The translations under genes and the position numbers were made by a program. Shown in pieces: positions 47,579 to 58,739 of a stretch of DNA of 64,000 bases. The stretch spans positions 8,517,726-8,581,725 of the forward strand of contig NC_063448.1 in assembly GCF_020379485.1 (NCBI RefSeq), read 5' to 3'. A model generated the notes under the pieces. It worked only from the letters and a program-made list of their open reading frames with translations, searched no databases and was not told where the DNA came from. Each line of letters starts with the position of its first letter. Position 1 is the first letter of the stretch. The DNA comes from Brassica napus (taxonomy: Eukaryota > Streptophyta > Magnoliopsida > Brassicales > Brassicaceae).

Positions 47579-49744
47579 ATGGCTCGTAGGAGAAAACCAG
47601 CAGCACCTACTTATTCTCAGTTGTTTGGCGATGGTTCCGGAGCATCTTCTTCCGGTCCATCATCTTCCGATGCAGTTCCAGACTCTCAGACTTCCCAGAG
47701 AGTTTCTTGGAGTCCTCCTCCTCCACCGCAGATGTCTCCACCTCCTCCTCCAGCGGCTGCACCTCAGCTTGCCCCAGCAAGTAGGCCTGGGACTTATTAT
47801 CTGAGACCCGGATTCGATCCGAGATCCGCTCCGGATCCGCTCCGAAAATAGGATATCTGGGGTGCCCGGATCTGAATCCGGATAGTAAAATCTTGGATCC
47901 GTGCAAATCGAATCCGGATCCGGATATCTTAATTTTTATGTCTGGATATCCGGATCCGGATCCGTATTTTTAAAATACATTAAATTTTTAAATTTTATTA
48001 ATATTTATATTAGATATATTAATATTTATACATGAATTAATCTTATAATATTAGATTTTAGTTTTTACAATATTATAAACATATATAAATATATTTATAA
48101 ATATTTAATTTATGTATTATATTAAAAAAATATTTTTTGTTAAAAAAATATTTTTAATTATTTTGACGGATCCGGATCCGGATATCCGCGGGTAATAGGA
48201 TATCGAGACGGATATCCGGAAACCACGAATCCGGATCCGGATATTAAATCTACGGATCCGACAGATCCGGATCTGGATACCCTAAATTTCCCGGATATCC
48301 GGATCCGTCCCAGGGCTACCAGCAAGTGCAGTTCATCCAGATTTGCGTGTGCCTTCATATGCACCATACGCGAGATATACGGTGGAGGATTTGCTTGTCC
48401 AGCCTAGACGGGAGGGAAGTTCTAGACCCCGATAGACCGCCAGGAACTTTTTGGTAAGTTATTAGTTTTTATTACATTAAAATTTAAATTATTTTTATTT
48501 TCTAACAATTAAATTGTTTTTTGTTTCAGGTTTGGGGCTAACAACCGTGTTAGCCGGAGCGTTTCGGAGACGATGAAGGGTTACTACGATGGGGCATATC
48601 CGAACTGGAGCATGACACCAGATCACGTTAAGACCACTTGGTTTAAATGTTTTGCGGTAAGATTTTTAAATTTAATTAAATTTTCACATTTAAATATTAC
48701 TTTTTATTTTTAAATATTTATTATTAATTGTAATTTCTTCAAAAAAATTGTGTTTCAGCAAAGGTGGCATTGGTCTTTGGGAATCACCGAGAGGGTGAAG
48801 AGAGAATTCGTTGCAAAGGCAAAGACCCACCTTTGCAACACTGTCTCCGATTGGAAGGACAAGTGGGATATCTACGGGTATGAGGGAAAGCCCACAGAGC
48901 TCACGACGGATGTGTGGGATGGCCTCATTGCCTATTGGAAGCTACCTTCTTCGATCAAAAAGGCCAATTCGTGCTCTGCTTCTCGAAGAACGAAGGATAA
49001 AAATGGTCATTTGCCTATGGTTCACAGAACCGGACAAAAACCTCGTGCAGGAATCCGTCTAGAAGCTGTAAGTTTTGTTTTTAATATTTATTTTAAAATT
49101 TTCAATTAATTTAAATTTTAATATTTATATTTTTTTGTGTAGTTAGAGAAGACGGGAGTCTTACCATCTCTGTCTGAGCTATTCAAGATGACTCACGCCA
49201 CATCCGACGGAGTTTTTGTGGATCCTGCATCTGAGAAACTCTTCCATGCAGTGGCTGCTCGGATTGAAGAACGGGAGACGCAACTAACTCAGCAGTCTTC
49301 CGATGGATTACCCGTCACATTGACCACCGAAGAGGTCGACAGAATCTTCGAAGAGGTACAACTTAAAATTTTTGCTTACATTAATTTTAATATTTTAACA
49401 TAAATAACTATATTAATATATGTTTTAATTTTATAGGTGGCTCCTAAAAAGAAGGGACGGACAGTCGGCATTGGCTCTGTTAGCGAAGTTGCAAGGGCAA
49501 CTTCGTCATATACTTCGAGACGGGATGAAGAGAATTCTCAGATGAAAGCTCGAATAGATAGCCAGCGGGTTCCTTTAGACTCTCTTGAGGATCTGCTAGA
49601 CATGATGGCGGTGGGAAACCCGACTATATAGAGAATGTTGAGTGAGAGACGAGCCGCTTTTGGGTTGCCAGTACGGGATCCCGAAGAGTCCGATCCAAAC
49701 CGTCAACAGCCGAGCAACCCCACCGACTACTTCGAGAATATGTA
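47579..49744 (+). pseudogene. CACTA TNPA-like (Ptta/En/Spm) protein, split by a hAT insertion
   Basis: Homologues bind the subterminal repeats and assist transposition. Exons on the plus strand: 47579-48453 (including the 537-bp hAT), about 48531-48656, 48759-49069, 49142-49355 and 49438-49744. The N-terminus is Pro/Ser-rich. The conserved transposase_24 region includes YYDGAYPNWSMTPDHVKTTW, KTHLCNTVSDWKDKWDIYGY and RTGQKPRAGI. The last exon encodes a Glu/Asp-containing coiled-coil-like tail. Besides the hAT, a frameshift near 48415-48425 precedes the LDPDRPPGTFW stretch, and a TAG at 49629-49631 interrupts the last exon before the expected end (TDYFENM, stop 49743-49745). It is transcribed in the same direction as TNP2. 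Confidence 0.82.
47782..48318. mobile_element. Non-autonomous hAT element inserted in the TNPA exon, TSD CCAGCAAG
   Basis: The ends are TAGGCCTGGGAC and the reverse complement of TAGCCCTGGGAC. CCAGCAAG lies directly on both sides (47774-47781 and 48319-48326), a perfect 8-bp duplication. Removing the element and one duplicate restores the TNPA frame across the site. Subterminal DNA is dense in CCGGATATCCGGATCCGGAT-type repeats in both orientations, while the core is AT-rich. It has no coding capacity. Confidence 0.93.
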
Positions 49745-50196
49745 GTTTTTTTTATATTTCGGTTTGTATTATGAATTTAAATATTATTGTATGACTTTTA
49801 AATACTTTTTTAAAATATGTTTTTCATTTTCATATTTCGTTTTAAAATTTAAAATATTCTAAATTTCGAATATTAAATATAAATATAAATTTATTACATA
49901 TAATATAATAAGAATCGATGTAAACTCCTCGTAAACATTACATGGAGTTTACATCGAATGCATTACGTGAGCTTTACCACGAAGCGTTACGTGTCTTTTA
50001 CGACGAAACCTTTCCTTTCACTTTACGAGGAATTTATTTCGTCGTAAACGTAACGAGTCTTTTACGACGAAACCTCCGTTACGACGGACGTTTAACAACG
50101 AAACGTCTTTCGAAGTTAATTCGTCGTTACACCCTGTTTACGACGAATTAACCTCGAATACTGCCCTTATAAAAAATATGTTTTTTTGTAGTGTCG

Positions 50197-52164
50197 ATCA
50201 AGCAACCGTTTGAACGACACAAACTTTTCTATACATATAAAAAGTTAGTTGGTGGTGGAGAATCCGATCTCAGGCTGCTTCAACTTCCTTTATGACTTCG
50301 GAATTTAAGGTTTTCAAGATACTTTTTTCAGAAATACTAGTATTATTAATAACCCTTACCGATCCCGCATTAAAGTGCATTCAAATCCCAAGACCAGTTT
50401 TGCTATCATTAATAAATATATGTTCAGTTTAATTCATTTAAGGCGCTAGCCGTCTAGTTAGGACTAGGAGTAACTCCCATATTGTTTGTTCATATCCTTG
50501 TATTTATGTATCCGTAGTTCTCTCATAACCAGGCCATCTCAGAAAATAAATCCAGTTCTTCAACTATTCAACGATATCTCGTGAATGTATATGTATTTAA
50601 ATCCAGGCCTTGTATTTATTGACCACAATGCGTGTTGAAAATAAAAGAGCTTCATTTTTTTGCATTCGGCGTTTTAAACCCCTTAATGCTAAAATATGTT
50701 TTCTCATACAAAGTCCATTTGAATATTCGGTCCCATCAACCTACTTTCTCGCAATTTCACCTTTTTAACATTTGTTGCTGACCAATTACTCTTATAAGCA
50801 ACAAAGGTTGGCAGCTAACTATACGCATCTAAACGCAGAATGCATTTGGAGTAGCAAGAAAATCTCGAATTTATTTTATCATCGACATTAAGTGTTGTTT
50901 CTACCAAAGTTAAGAAGGACGTTATTAAATTCGTTTGCTTGCTGAGCACATTTTACGGTAAATATAAGAGATATGCACGTATTCAAAAACCGAAACATGT
51001 GACTCATTGTAAAGTGAAACTATTGATTATATTAGATTATACGGTCATAAAGAATAATTGAATTAATTGAAAACAAAGGTCGAGATATAATTCAATTAGT
51101 TGGATGAGCGAGCGAAAAAGTTTGTTGCCACACCGTCCGACGAAAAGCACGTCATACGTGGTGGCTTGTGTCCCAACGAGCTTACCACAATTGACATTTG
51201 ATTAAATTAAGAAGCATATTATGCTAGTGCCCTTGTTAATCTCTTGTGTTACTTTTTAAATTTGAACATGCGTAATAGCACTATTGAACAAATAATTTAG
51301 AGACAATTTCTTTGGTGATTAAAAAATAATAATTCATCTACATTGAATATAGCTTTTTTGCCGTAAAAAAAAAAGAATATAGCTTTATAAATTTTAATAT
51401 ACAAACACCGTAACTTAATGACTATGACAATGGACACATACAAAACAGTTAAAAACTAACAAAACGTACAAATTCCAATAAAAATCTGGATTCAGATACT
51501 AAATTATGACAATAAAACCCTAAAAAAAATATTTAGAACTAACTAAGCGCTATATTTGAACGACGTATAATCCCAAAACTTAATTCCTAAAACGTAATTA
51601 CAAAACGTAAACAAAGTGTTATATTTTCTTAATGTTAAAAGAGTATTAGTATATTTTAGATATTTCCCAGTTTTCTTTTATATCAATTAACTATAGCCGA
51701 ATTTAGGTATGCAGTAACAAAAAGAATATAGGTAAGTCTGATAATTATGGAGATGATGAATAATTGTTTTAGGTCAAAGGTGTAAATGAGTATTTTAAAG
51801 AAATGTTATATGATTTCGAAAAGTCAAGAAATATTTGGTCATATTAATACGAATGCTGGTTTACTCTCAATACCACATTCGTACCACTACCTACTTCATT
51901 AAAAATCATTGACGTGCCCGATACGAAAGAAGACGAAACTGCATTAAACCTATCATTCATCAATGCGTAGTTAATTAAATAAGTGAAGTTTCCACGCACT
52001 TTTTAATGCGTTCTTCTTCGCAGTTATTACACTTCGTGTTTGCTTCCTCCTCGAATTCCTCCGTCCATTGTTTATTTATTTATTGTTTTAGTCATAAAAA
52101 CTTAGTTTAAAAAAAGTTACGGAAAAAAAAACTATGCTTCTCTTTTCTTTTAAACCAATACTCC
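50197..52164. other. Intergenic, no gene recognised
   Basis: AT-rich DNA between the CACTA element and the WW-like gene. Open frames are short. No terminal repeats or long direct repeats were noticed. Confidence 0.45.
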
Positions 52165-52167
52165 TGA

Positions 52168-52278
52168 GAGCATGATTAATCCGAGGTTTTTAGGATGAGG
52201 TTCTTATCGAAAGTTAAGAAACTGTTTCTTAACTTCCGATAAGAATCTCATTCTAAGAACTCCGGATTAATCATGGTC
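52168..52278. mobile_element. Palindromic MITE, Tourist-like
   Basis: A 111-bp inverted repeat begins GAGCATGATTAATCCGAGG and ends with the reverse complement of GACCATGATTAATCCGGAG. The arms meet at TTAAGAAACTGTTTCTTAA (about 52220). Flanks are TGA and TAA, consistent with a 3-bp duplication carrying one change. It lies about 390 bp upstream of the WW-like gene's ATG and could influence its promoter. Confidence 0.7.
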
Positions 52279-52597
52279 TAAGTCCTAAGTTGTATTGTAA
52301 ATGTCACAAGAGCACTATGGGTTGGTTGATGGTTTATAGTAGTACCTAGCATTCACTACGTAGACATGAATTGGTTCAGCTCCAACTTGTCAAATCAATT
52401 ACACAGAAATTTCACGATGGAAACAAGTAGCATAAAATGACAACATATATGATTGGTCATGCAAATAAAATAATAACTTACCTTAATACAAAAATTAAAT
52501 TTCCATAATTAATGAAACAATTTTATTGGCTTTAAATTTGCTATAACCGGCCTCTTAAACTCTCTCGCGACTTTTTTTTCTTCTTCTTGGCCCCATC

Positions 52598-52604
52598 TAT
52601 ATAA
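52598..52604 (+). promoter_or_regulatory. Likely TATA box of the WW-like gene
   Basis: TATATAA lies 63 bases upstream of the ATG, within CT-rich sequence (CTCTCTCTTTCTCTC follows) that looks like a plant 5' leader. Confidence 0.65.
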
Positions 52605-52666
52605 CTCTCTCTGCCTAACCAGTCCCCATAACTGATCTCGCTCTCTCTTTCTCTCTGCTTTCTAAA

Positions 52667-53498
52667 ATGACTGCTGACGTAAGCTCTCTCGTACGGTTAC
52701 TAAGTAGGTACAATGACGATAGAACCACGGTAAAAGATTCCGCCCGACAGGGATCGTCGGTGGCCCTAATGACCCGTGATCTCCTCGGAAGCGGCAGTTG
52801 TCGAGGAGGAGGAGGAGGCGATCAGTCGCTGGAGCTTGACCTTGATCTGAAAGTCCCCAACGGTTGGGAAAAGCGTCTCGACCTAAAGGTTCGTTGCTTA
52901 TATTTCTATGTAGTTTCGTTTTGTAGCTATTGAGATTATCAATATGATATTTGATCTTTTTATATATATATATTGATAACAGTCAGGGAAAGTGTATCTG
53001 CAACAACAAAACTCAACAACCTCGTCTCATCATCGTCGCGCAGAACAATCCAACCAAACTTTTCGAAAATTTCAAGATTTAAATTTTCCTAGCAAATCTC
53101 CGGTGAGACCATTGTTAAGCCTCTTCGACGACACAAGCCTTGAACTGAAACTAGTCACCTCTTCATCATCATCGCCAGCGTCATCATCGTCTTCTTCTCT
53201 CTGCGTATCATCAACGAGTTCGAGTTTTCAGAGCGTTTGCACCCTCGACAAGGTGAAGTCTGCTCTTGAGAGGGCGGGGAGAGTTTCATCCGGGACGTTA
53301 AAGAAACGTAAATCACCAGAAGAGGAGGACGTTTGCGATCAAACCGCTTCCACCGCCGCTTCGTCTCCCGTGGCGGTTGGATGTCCTGGGTGCTTGTCGT
53401 ATGTGCTGGTGATGAAGAACGATCCGAAATGTCCGAGGTGTCATTCGTTTGTTGCTTTGCCTGCCGTGAAAAGGCCTAAAATTGATCTCAACATATGA
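52667..53498 (+). CDS. WW-like, EAR-motif protein (At1g79160 / CURLY FLAG LEAF-type family)
   Basis: Two exons (52667-52888 and 52983-53498, GT/AG, in phase) give a 245-residue protein. It has an N-terminal acidic-leucine stretch ELDLDLKV (EAR-like LxLxL repression motif), a WW-like segment NGWEKRLDLKSGKVYLQ across the splice site, a Ser-rich middle, and a C-terminal Cys motif CPGC...CPRC separated by about 16 residues. It ends with KRPKIDLNI, another DLN-type motif. I recall this pattern from an Arabidopsis family including At1g79160 and CFL1 relatives, thought to bind transcription factors in the nucleus and repress. The neighbouring MYB63-like gene agrees with that locus. The biochemical role is inferred, not proven. 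Confidence 0.75.
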
Positions 53499-54892
53499 TG
53501 TGTGAATGTTTCGTTTTTTTTCTTTTGAAGGTTCAAATTCTGTAAATCATAGATAAACTAGGGGTTTAATTAATTGAAAAGAAAAAGAAAGAGATGGGTG
53601 TTATTGAAAATGGCTGTGTTAATCACTTAATCCTATATAATAAAGTCAGTCTAAGCGGTATGCAAGTGTTAAATCCGATATTATATTTACATAATAATTC
53701 AACCGTACTCCTGTCATGTTCTTTTTAATTAAAGGAATAACCCAAAGTCATGGGTTAGTTCGAAGTTAGTTGAAGTTATTTTCAATTTTTTTTTAAAACC
53801 AACAAAATATTATTCTTATGCTGTTATTTATACGCTTAATTCACTATACTTACGACTAACTATTTTATTTCGTTGCAGCTGTTTATGAAAATCTGAAGTA
53901 CGCTTTTGGTGCTGTATAAGAAAACCTGATATGGTGCATGATAGTAGTCATTAATTAAGCAAATAGCCCTTCTTAAGTGTGTTTTGTATCCAATAAAGAA
54001 GTTAAGTGGAGTATGAGACGCATTTACTGTATGCGTAGACTGTTACCAACGCAAAACTGACGAGTGACGAGTAAATGAGAATTTTAGTGGAAGGGCGAGT
54101 CATTAAAGTTTCGCTGACCAAGCTTCATTTCATTGGCAAACGATGCATGTTCATGCACACACACAAATACAAATACATTTACTTCTTTCCGTTTTTATTT
54201 GTGAAGAGAGCCATTTTCAAATTTCAATTTTTTCTTCATTAAATGCAGAAGTCTACGAAAAAATAAGTCCGTTTCTCTAGTTGTGCCATTAAAACATAAG
54301 GAAGGATACTTTTTTGAGTATGACGTAAAGTAAAAAGTATATCATAGAATAACAATTTTTCATTTAACACATTCCTGCGGAGTGGCCAAGCTACGTGGTA
54401 CTCTATTCATTCCTTAAAATTACATATTTTAGAGAAAAAAATTGTTTCAAAAAAATCTATTTTTTATATTTTTAATGCATGTTTTATTAACTAATTGCAA
54501 ACTTCAAAAAATTTAATTGCACTAGTTAAATTTTTATTGGCTTAAAATTATGAAAAAAAAGATAAACACAAAAAACTATGTAAATTTAATGTGTTTTATT
54601 AAGATGTTCGAAAAATCTAAAATATATAATTTTAAAGTTCAGAGGAGTGTACCGGTAAGTTTTAGTTGGTATTTGTCTTTATCATATTATTAAAACTCTC
54701 GTGTATTTATTGAGTCGGCTACTACAAAACTTTCGTCCAAGTCAATTCATTTTTTCGAACACAAAATTATCAAAACCAAATAAGCAATTATTTTTGTGTT
54801 TAATTGGACAGTGACTTTCTAACATTCCAACCAGTGTCTTTGCAACATTCTTTTTTTTTTCTTTTTTTTTTCTTTTATGTACAACATTGTTT
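53499..54892. other. Intergenic, 3' flank of the WW-like gene
   Basis: This holds the 3' UTR of the upstream gene and AT-rich spacer. The T-run at 54850-54880 lies beside the CACTA insertion. No gene is recognised. Confidence 0.45.
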
Positions 54893-55254
54893 TTTCACTA
54901 CAAGAAAACAGTCGTATTCTGACGGACATTCCGACGGAAAATGAAATCCTCGGAATTTCTCGAGGAATTTCCGAGGATATTCCGAGAAAACCCAAAATTT
55001 AGTTTCCTCGAAATATACCGACGGAATTCCGAGGAAATATCAGTCCGTCGTAATATTCTTATGAAATACCGAGGAAAAATGTGTTCCTCGGAAAAAACCG
55101 ATGAATTCCGAGGAAATATTATAGCCGTTGGAGAGCCGTTGGGGGATTTTACAAAATTCCGAGGAAATTCCGACGATGATGACTCAGAAACATACTACAA
55201 TTGATTTTTTTTTTTAAAGAAATACCGAGGAAATTCCGAGGAACACTTGATATA

Positions 55255-55615
55255 CTCGATCGATCGATGTGTTTTTGAACATATATCCATCGATCGATCC
55301 GTTTATAAAAAAACGTTCGAGATTTTGTTCATTCGATCTATTGGATATCCACATCGATCGATCGGATAATCTAATCGATCGATCACATTGTTACGCTTTG
55401 GTCCATCTTAGTGATCGATCGATGCGTTTTTGGACATATATCCATCGATCGATCCGTTTATAAAAAAACGTTCAAGATTTTGTTCATTCGATCTATTGGA
55501 TATCCACATCGATCGATGGGATAATCTAATCGATCGATCACATTGTTACGCTTTGGTCCATCTTAGTGATCGATCGATCCATTTTGGGATCGATCGATCA
55601 CTTTGTTACCCCAAA
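55255..55615 (+). repeat. Tandem about 154-bp units with GATCGATCGAT motifs
   Basis: Two long units start at about 55258 and 55412, each with ATATATCCATCGATCGATCC and TTCATTCGATCTATTGGATA. Partial copies occur at about 55678 and 57778. An inverted partial copy (57862-57909) faces the one at 57778-57823, so the two can pair into a stem of more than 40 bases. Confidence 0.85.
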
Positions 55616-55844
55616 CCCTGTTTCCTCGGAAAAGCCTCGGAATATTCCGAGAAAATTCCGAGGAACATTTGATATACTCGATCGATCGATGCGTTTTTGA
55701 ACATATATCCATCGATCGATCCGTTTATAAAAAAATGATGTTTTGAAACCCCAAACACTAGTTCCTCGGTATTTCCTCGGAATATTCCGACGGAATTCCG
55801 AGGAAGAAAAGGGTTTCCTCGGAATTTCCTCGGAATATTCCGAG

Positions 55845-56505
55845 GAAATAGGGTTTTTAAACCGAAAACAACGTTTTGCAGTTTGAATAACACCTATATA
55901 ACCCTTATTAAGTGTCTTACGTTCATTATGAAGTCAAAAATTTGTTCCTTACCCTATAATAAACACTTTTCCGATTGTATGAACGAAATCCCACAACATA
56001 AGAGAAACACTTATACACTTTAATGAACGGTAAAGGGAATACTTTCAACTCGTTTTGAAATTTGTTATTTCATGGTTTATGCTCATCTATACAAAGAATT
56101 CTCAATGGTATGCATTACAATTGTATAAGAAATGAAATACGGCAAAAAAAATTGATATTTTGAAACCCCAAACACTAGTTCCTCGGTATTTCCTAATTCC
56201 GAGGAAATAGGGTTTTTAAACCGAAAACAACGTTTTGCGGTTTGAATAACACCTATATAACCCTTATTAAGTGTCTTACGTTCATTATGAAGTCAAAAAT
56301 TTGTTCCTTACCCTATAATAAACACTTTTCCGATGGTATGAACGAAATCCCACAACATAAGAGAAACACTTATACACTTTAATGAACGGTAAAGGGAATA
56401 CTTTCAATTCGTTTTGAAATTTGTTATTTCATGGTTTATGCTCATCTATACAAAGAATCCTCAATGGTATGCATTACAATTGTATAAGAAATGAAATACG
56501 GCAAA
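55845..56505 (+). repeat. Tandem duplication of about 360 bp inside the second CACTA element
   Basis: 55845-56145 recurs at 56208-56505 with very few changes (shared AACAACGTTTTGC-GTTTGAA, AAGTGTCTTACGTTCATTAT and CACAACATAAGAGAAACACT). No coding capacity. Confidence 0.88.
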
Positions 56506-56639
56506 CCCAAACATTAGTTCCTCGGTATTTCCTCGGAATATTTTCATTTTACCGGACAAATATTTCGCGAAAATTGAAATTAGAATTCCGACGGAATTCC
56601 GACGGATAGTATCCGTCGGACCCTAGGTTTTATAACCAC

Positions 56640-57573
56640 GAGCCGCTTCTTCTTCCCCATTTCTCTCTTCTTCCTCTGCGCGACTCCTCTCTCCTCTCCG
56701 GCGATTTCCCCCTGAATTCCGACGATATCTCTGGCGATCTCCCCCTTCTCTTACACAAATCATGTAAGGACCCTATCCCACTCTCTTATGTTCTATTTGT
56801 TAGGTTTTTGTGTAGTTTTGATAGATTTTTGTTAGGGTGATTGGTTAGGATTGTGATTTGGTTGTATAATAGGTTTAGAATTGTGATTTGGTTGAATAAT
56901 TTGTTTTGTTGAATTGATATAGAATTTTTTTATAATTTTTTTTTTTTTTTGTATTTATAAAATCGATTTTTGTATATAAAATCGATTTTGTATTTTACAA
57001 AACAATTTTTGTATATAAATTCGATTTTTTGGATTTTACAAAATGTTTTTTTGTATATAAATTCGATTTTTTGGATTTTACAAAAAAAATTAATATCTAT
57101 AAAACTTTTTTGTGATTAAAACTATTATTTGGGATTTTTTTTTAAAAATATATATATATATATATATTTATATTATATAATTTTTTTATTTATTAAAACT
57201 ATTTTTTGTTTATTAGAACTATTTTTTATATATTTATTAAATATTTTTAATATCTATAAATCTTTTTAGAATGATTAAAAACTATTATTTGGGATTTTTT
57301 TATAAAAAAAATAATTTATATATTTCTATATTTATTAAATATATTTTTTTAATTTACAGGTCTCATGATGATCAGACCCGGCCTCGACAGCGTCGTGGTC
57401 GTGGTGGTACGGGGTCAAACATGTTAAGGATGATCGCATATCTTTGTTGAAGACCCAGATGGCGGCTCAACAGGCGGGCTATGAGGCACAAAGGAGGGCT
57501 GAACCAGCAAATGATGGAGATGATGCAGAGGATGTACCCGAACGAGGTGTTCTCGGACGTGCCAGACCCGTAG
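56640..57573 (+). pseudogene. Internally deleted TNPA-like gene of the second CACTA element
   Basis: A CT-rich leader (56640-56761) precedes a start codon split by an intron: AT at 56762-56763, donor GTAAGG, acceptor ending at 57359, then G. Exon 2 reads SHDDQTRPRQRRGRGG, then jumps to the C-terminal segment of TNPA, whose end is QQMMEMMQRMYPNEVFSDVP-like, with one extra base shifting the frame, and TAG at 57571-57573. The central DNA-binding region is missing. Confidence 0.7.
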
Positions 57574-58197
57574 TTTTTTTTTTCCAAAAACTCGGAATTT
57601 TTTATTTTTATTTGTGAAACTTTGAATATTAATTAATATGATTTCAATTTTAATTTTAATTTTATATTTTTGAATTTAAATTTCAAAAAATTTATTTTTT
57701 TAAAAAAATTAATATTTTTTACATTCCGAGGAAATGAAATACCGAAGAAATTCTGAGGAACACTTGATATACTCGTCGATCGATGCGTTTTTGGACATAT
57801 ATCCATCGATCGATCCGTTTATACCGAGGGACATGTTCCTCGGAATATTCCGAACGTTTTTTTATAAACGGATCGATCGATGGATATATGTCCAAAAACG
57901 CATCGATCGACGAAGTTCCGAGGAAATATCCCGACGACGTTCTCCCTCGGTATATTCCGAGGAGCTTTCCGACGAACTAGTGGTCCTCGGAATATCCTCA
58001 GAAATTTGTTTCCTCGGAATTCTGTCGGAAAATTCCGAGGGATTTCCGAGTAAAGAAGAAATTCCGAGGAGTTATTTCTGAGGACTTGTTTCGTCGGTAT
58101 GTCGTCGGAATAACGTTATTCCGACGACATACCGACGATTTTTTCCCTCAGTATGTCGCTGTTTTCTTGTAGTGTTTTTTGTAAAAGGCTTGACCTT

Positions 58198-58730
58198 TTT
58201 TTGTCGAGGAAAAATTCTATCAAGAATCAAGTCAAACGAGTGCAGTATCAAAGCCATAAAAGACTAACAAAAGAGTGAAAAGATTTTAAGCAATTAAGAG
58301 AAAGCAAAGAAAGACATCCCTCATCAGTAGATGCCGTAATAGAAAAGAGAAAAGAGCTCCTTTAAAGAAATAGGAGCAAGACGCCTGAGAAGACTGTTTC
58401 CGGAGGGATGGTCATACAGCTGCTGCAGTACCTAGGAATTGGCGGGACCACCTAAGGCTTCAGAGTGCAAAGAGCTAGATGACTAAATGGGACCTCCTCG
58501 AGCCAGATAAGATTGATACCGGCGGTCCTTAGTCACACTAAGAGCAATAGATAATGCAATAGAGTTGATACCAGGAGGAGTCAACAACACTTGAAACTGC
58601 TCAAATTCGTTAGCTTTTCTGAGGAGACGTGAGACTCGATAAGAAACGTTGGGGAAACATGCTGGAGAGGTCAACGCCTTCCATGCCTCAACGGAAGACA
58701 ATTCAAGGATCACTCTCGTAATATGCAGAT
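58198..58730 (-). mobile_element. 5'-truncated LINE tail with 9-bp target duplication
   Basis: CTTGACCTT flanks the segment on both sides (58189-58197 and 58731-58739). The minus strand ends in an A-run (T at 58196-58202). Its longest frame (58713-58483) has ALSVTKDRRYQSYLARGGP, resembling the end of the plant LINE RNase H domain (ADSIA-SV...RYQSY). The family call is an inference from that segment plus the hallmark duplication and A-tail. It starts 14 bases right of the CACTA duplication. Confidence 0.65.
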
Positions 58731-58739
58731 CTTGACCTT

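Larger units (their letters stand above)
43902..50193 (+). mobile_element. CACTA (En/Spm) transposon with decayed TNP2 and TNPA genes, TSD TCG
   Basis: The left end is CACTACAAGAAAAC and the right end is the reverse complement of CACTACAAAAAAAC. TCG flanks both ends (43899-43901 and 50194-50196), the 3-bp duplication expected for CACTA elements. Subterminal regions (about 43920-44110 and 49915-50155) are filled with repeats of the type TTACGACGAA / TTCGTCGTAA in both orientations, the likely binding sites for the TNPA protein. A similar cluster lies internally at 47200-47345. The element is 6292 bp, including a 537-bp hAT insertion. Confidence 0.93.
54896..58174 (+). mobile_element. Deletion-derivative CACTA transposon, TSD TTT
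   Basis: The terminal inverted repeats are perfect over 16 bases: CACTACAAGAAAACAG on the left and its complement on the right. TTT lies on both sides (54893-54895 and 58175-58177). Subterminal DNA is packed with TTCCGAGGAAAT / ATTCCGACGGA motifs in both orientations, a different motif from the CACTA element at 43902. The only coding remnant is the ends of a TNPA-like gene. No TNP2 is present, so any movement needs a helper. Confidence 0.93.

Noticed and set aside
55606..55893. Open frames rich in Arg, Asn, Phe and Gly in the second CACTA element
   Set aside because: They come from translating the subterminal TTCCGAGGAAAT repeats and have no domain.
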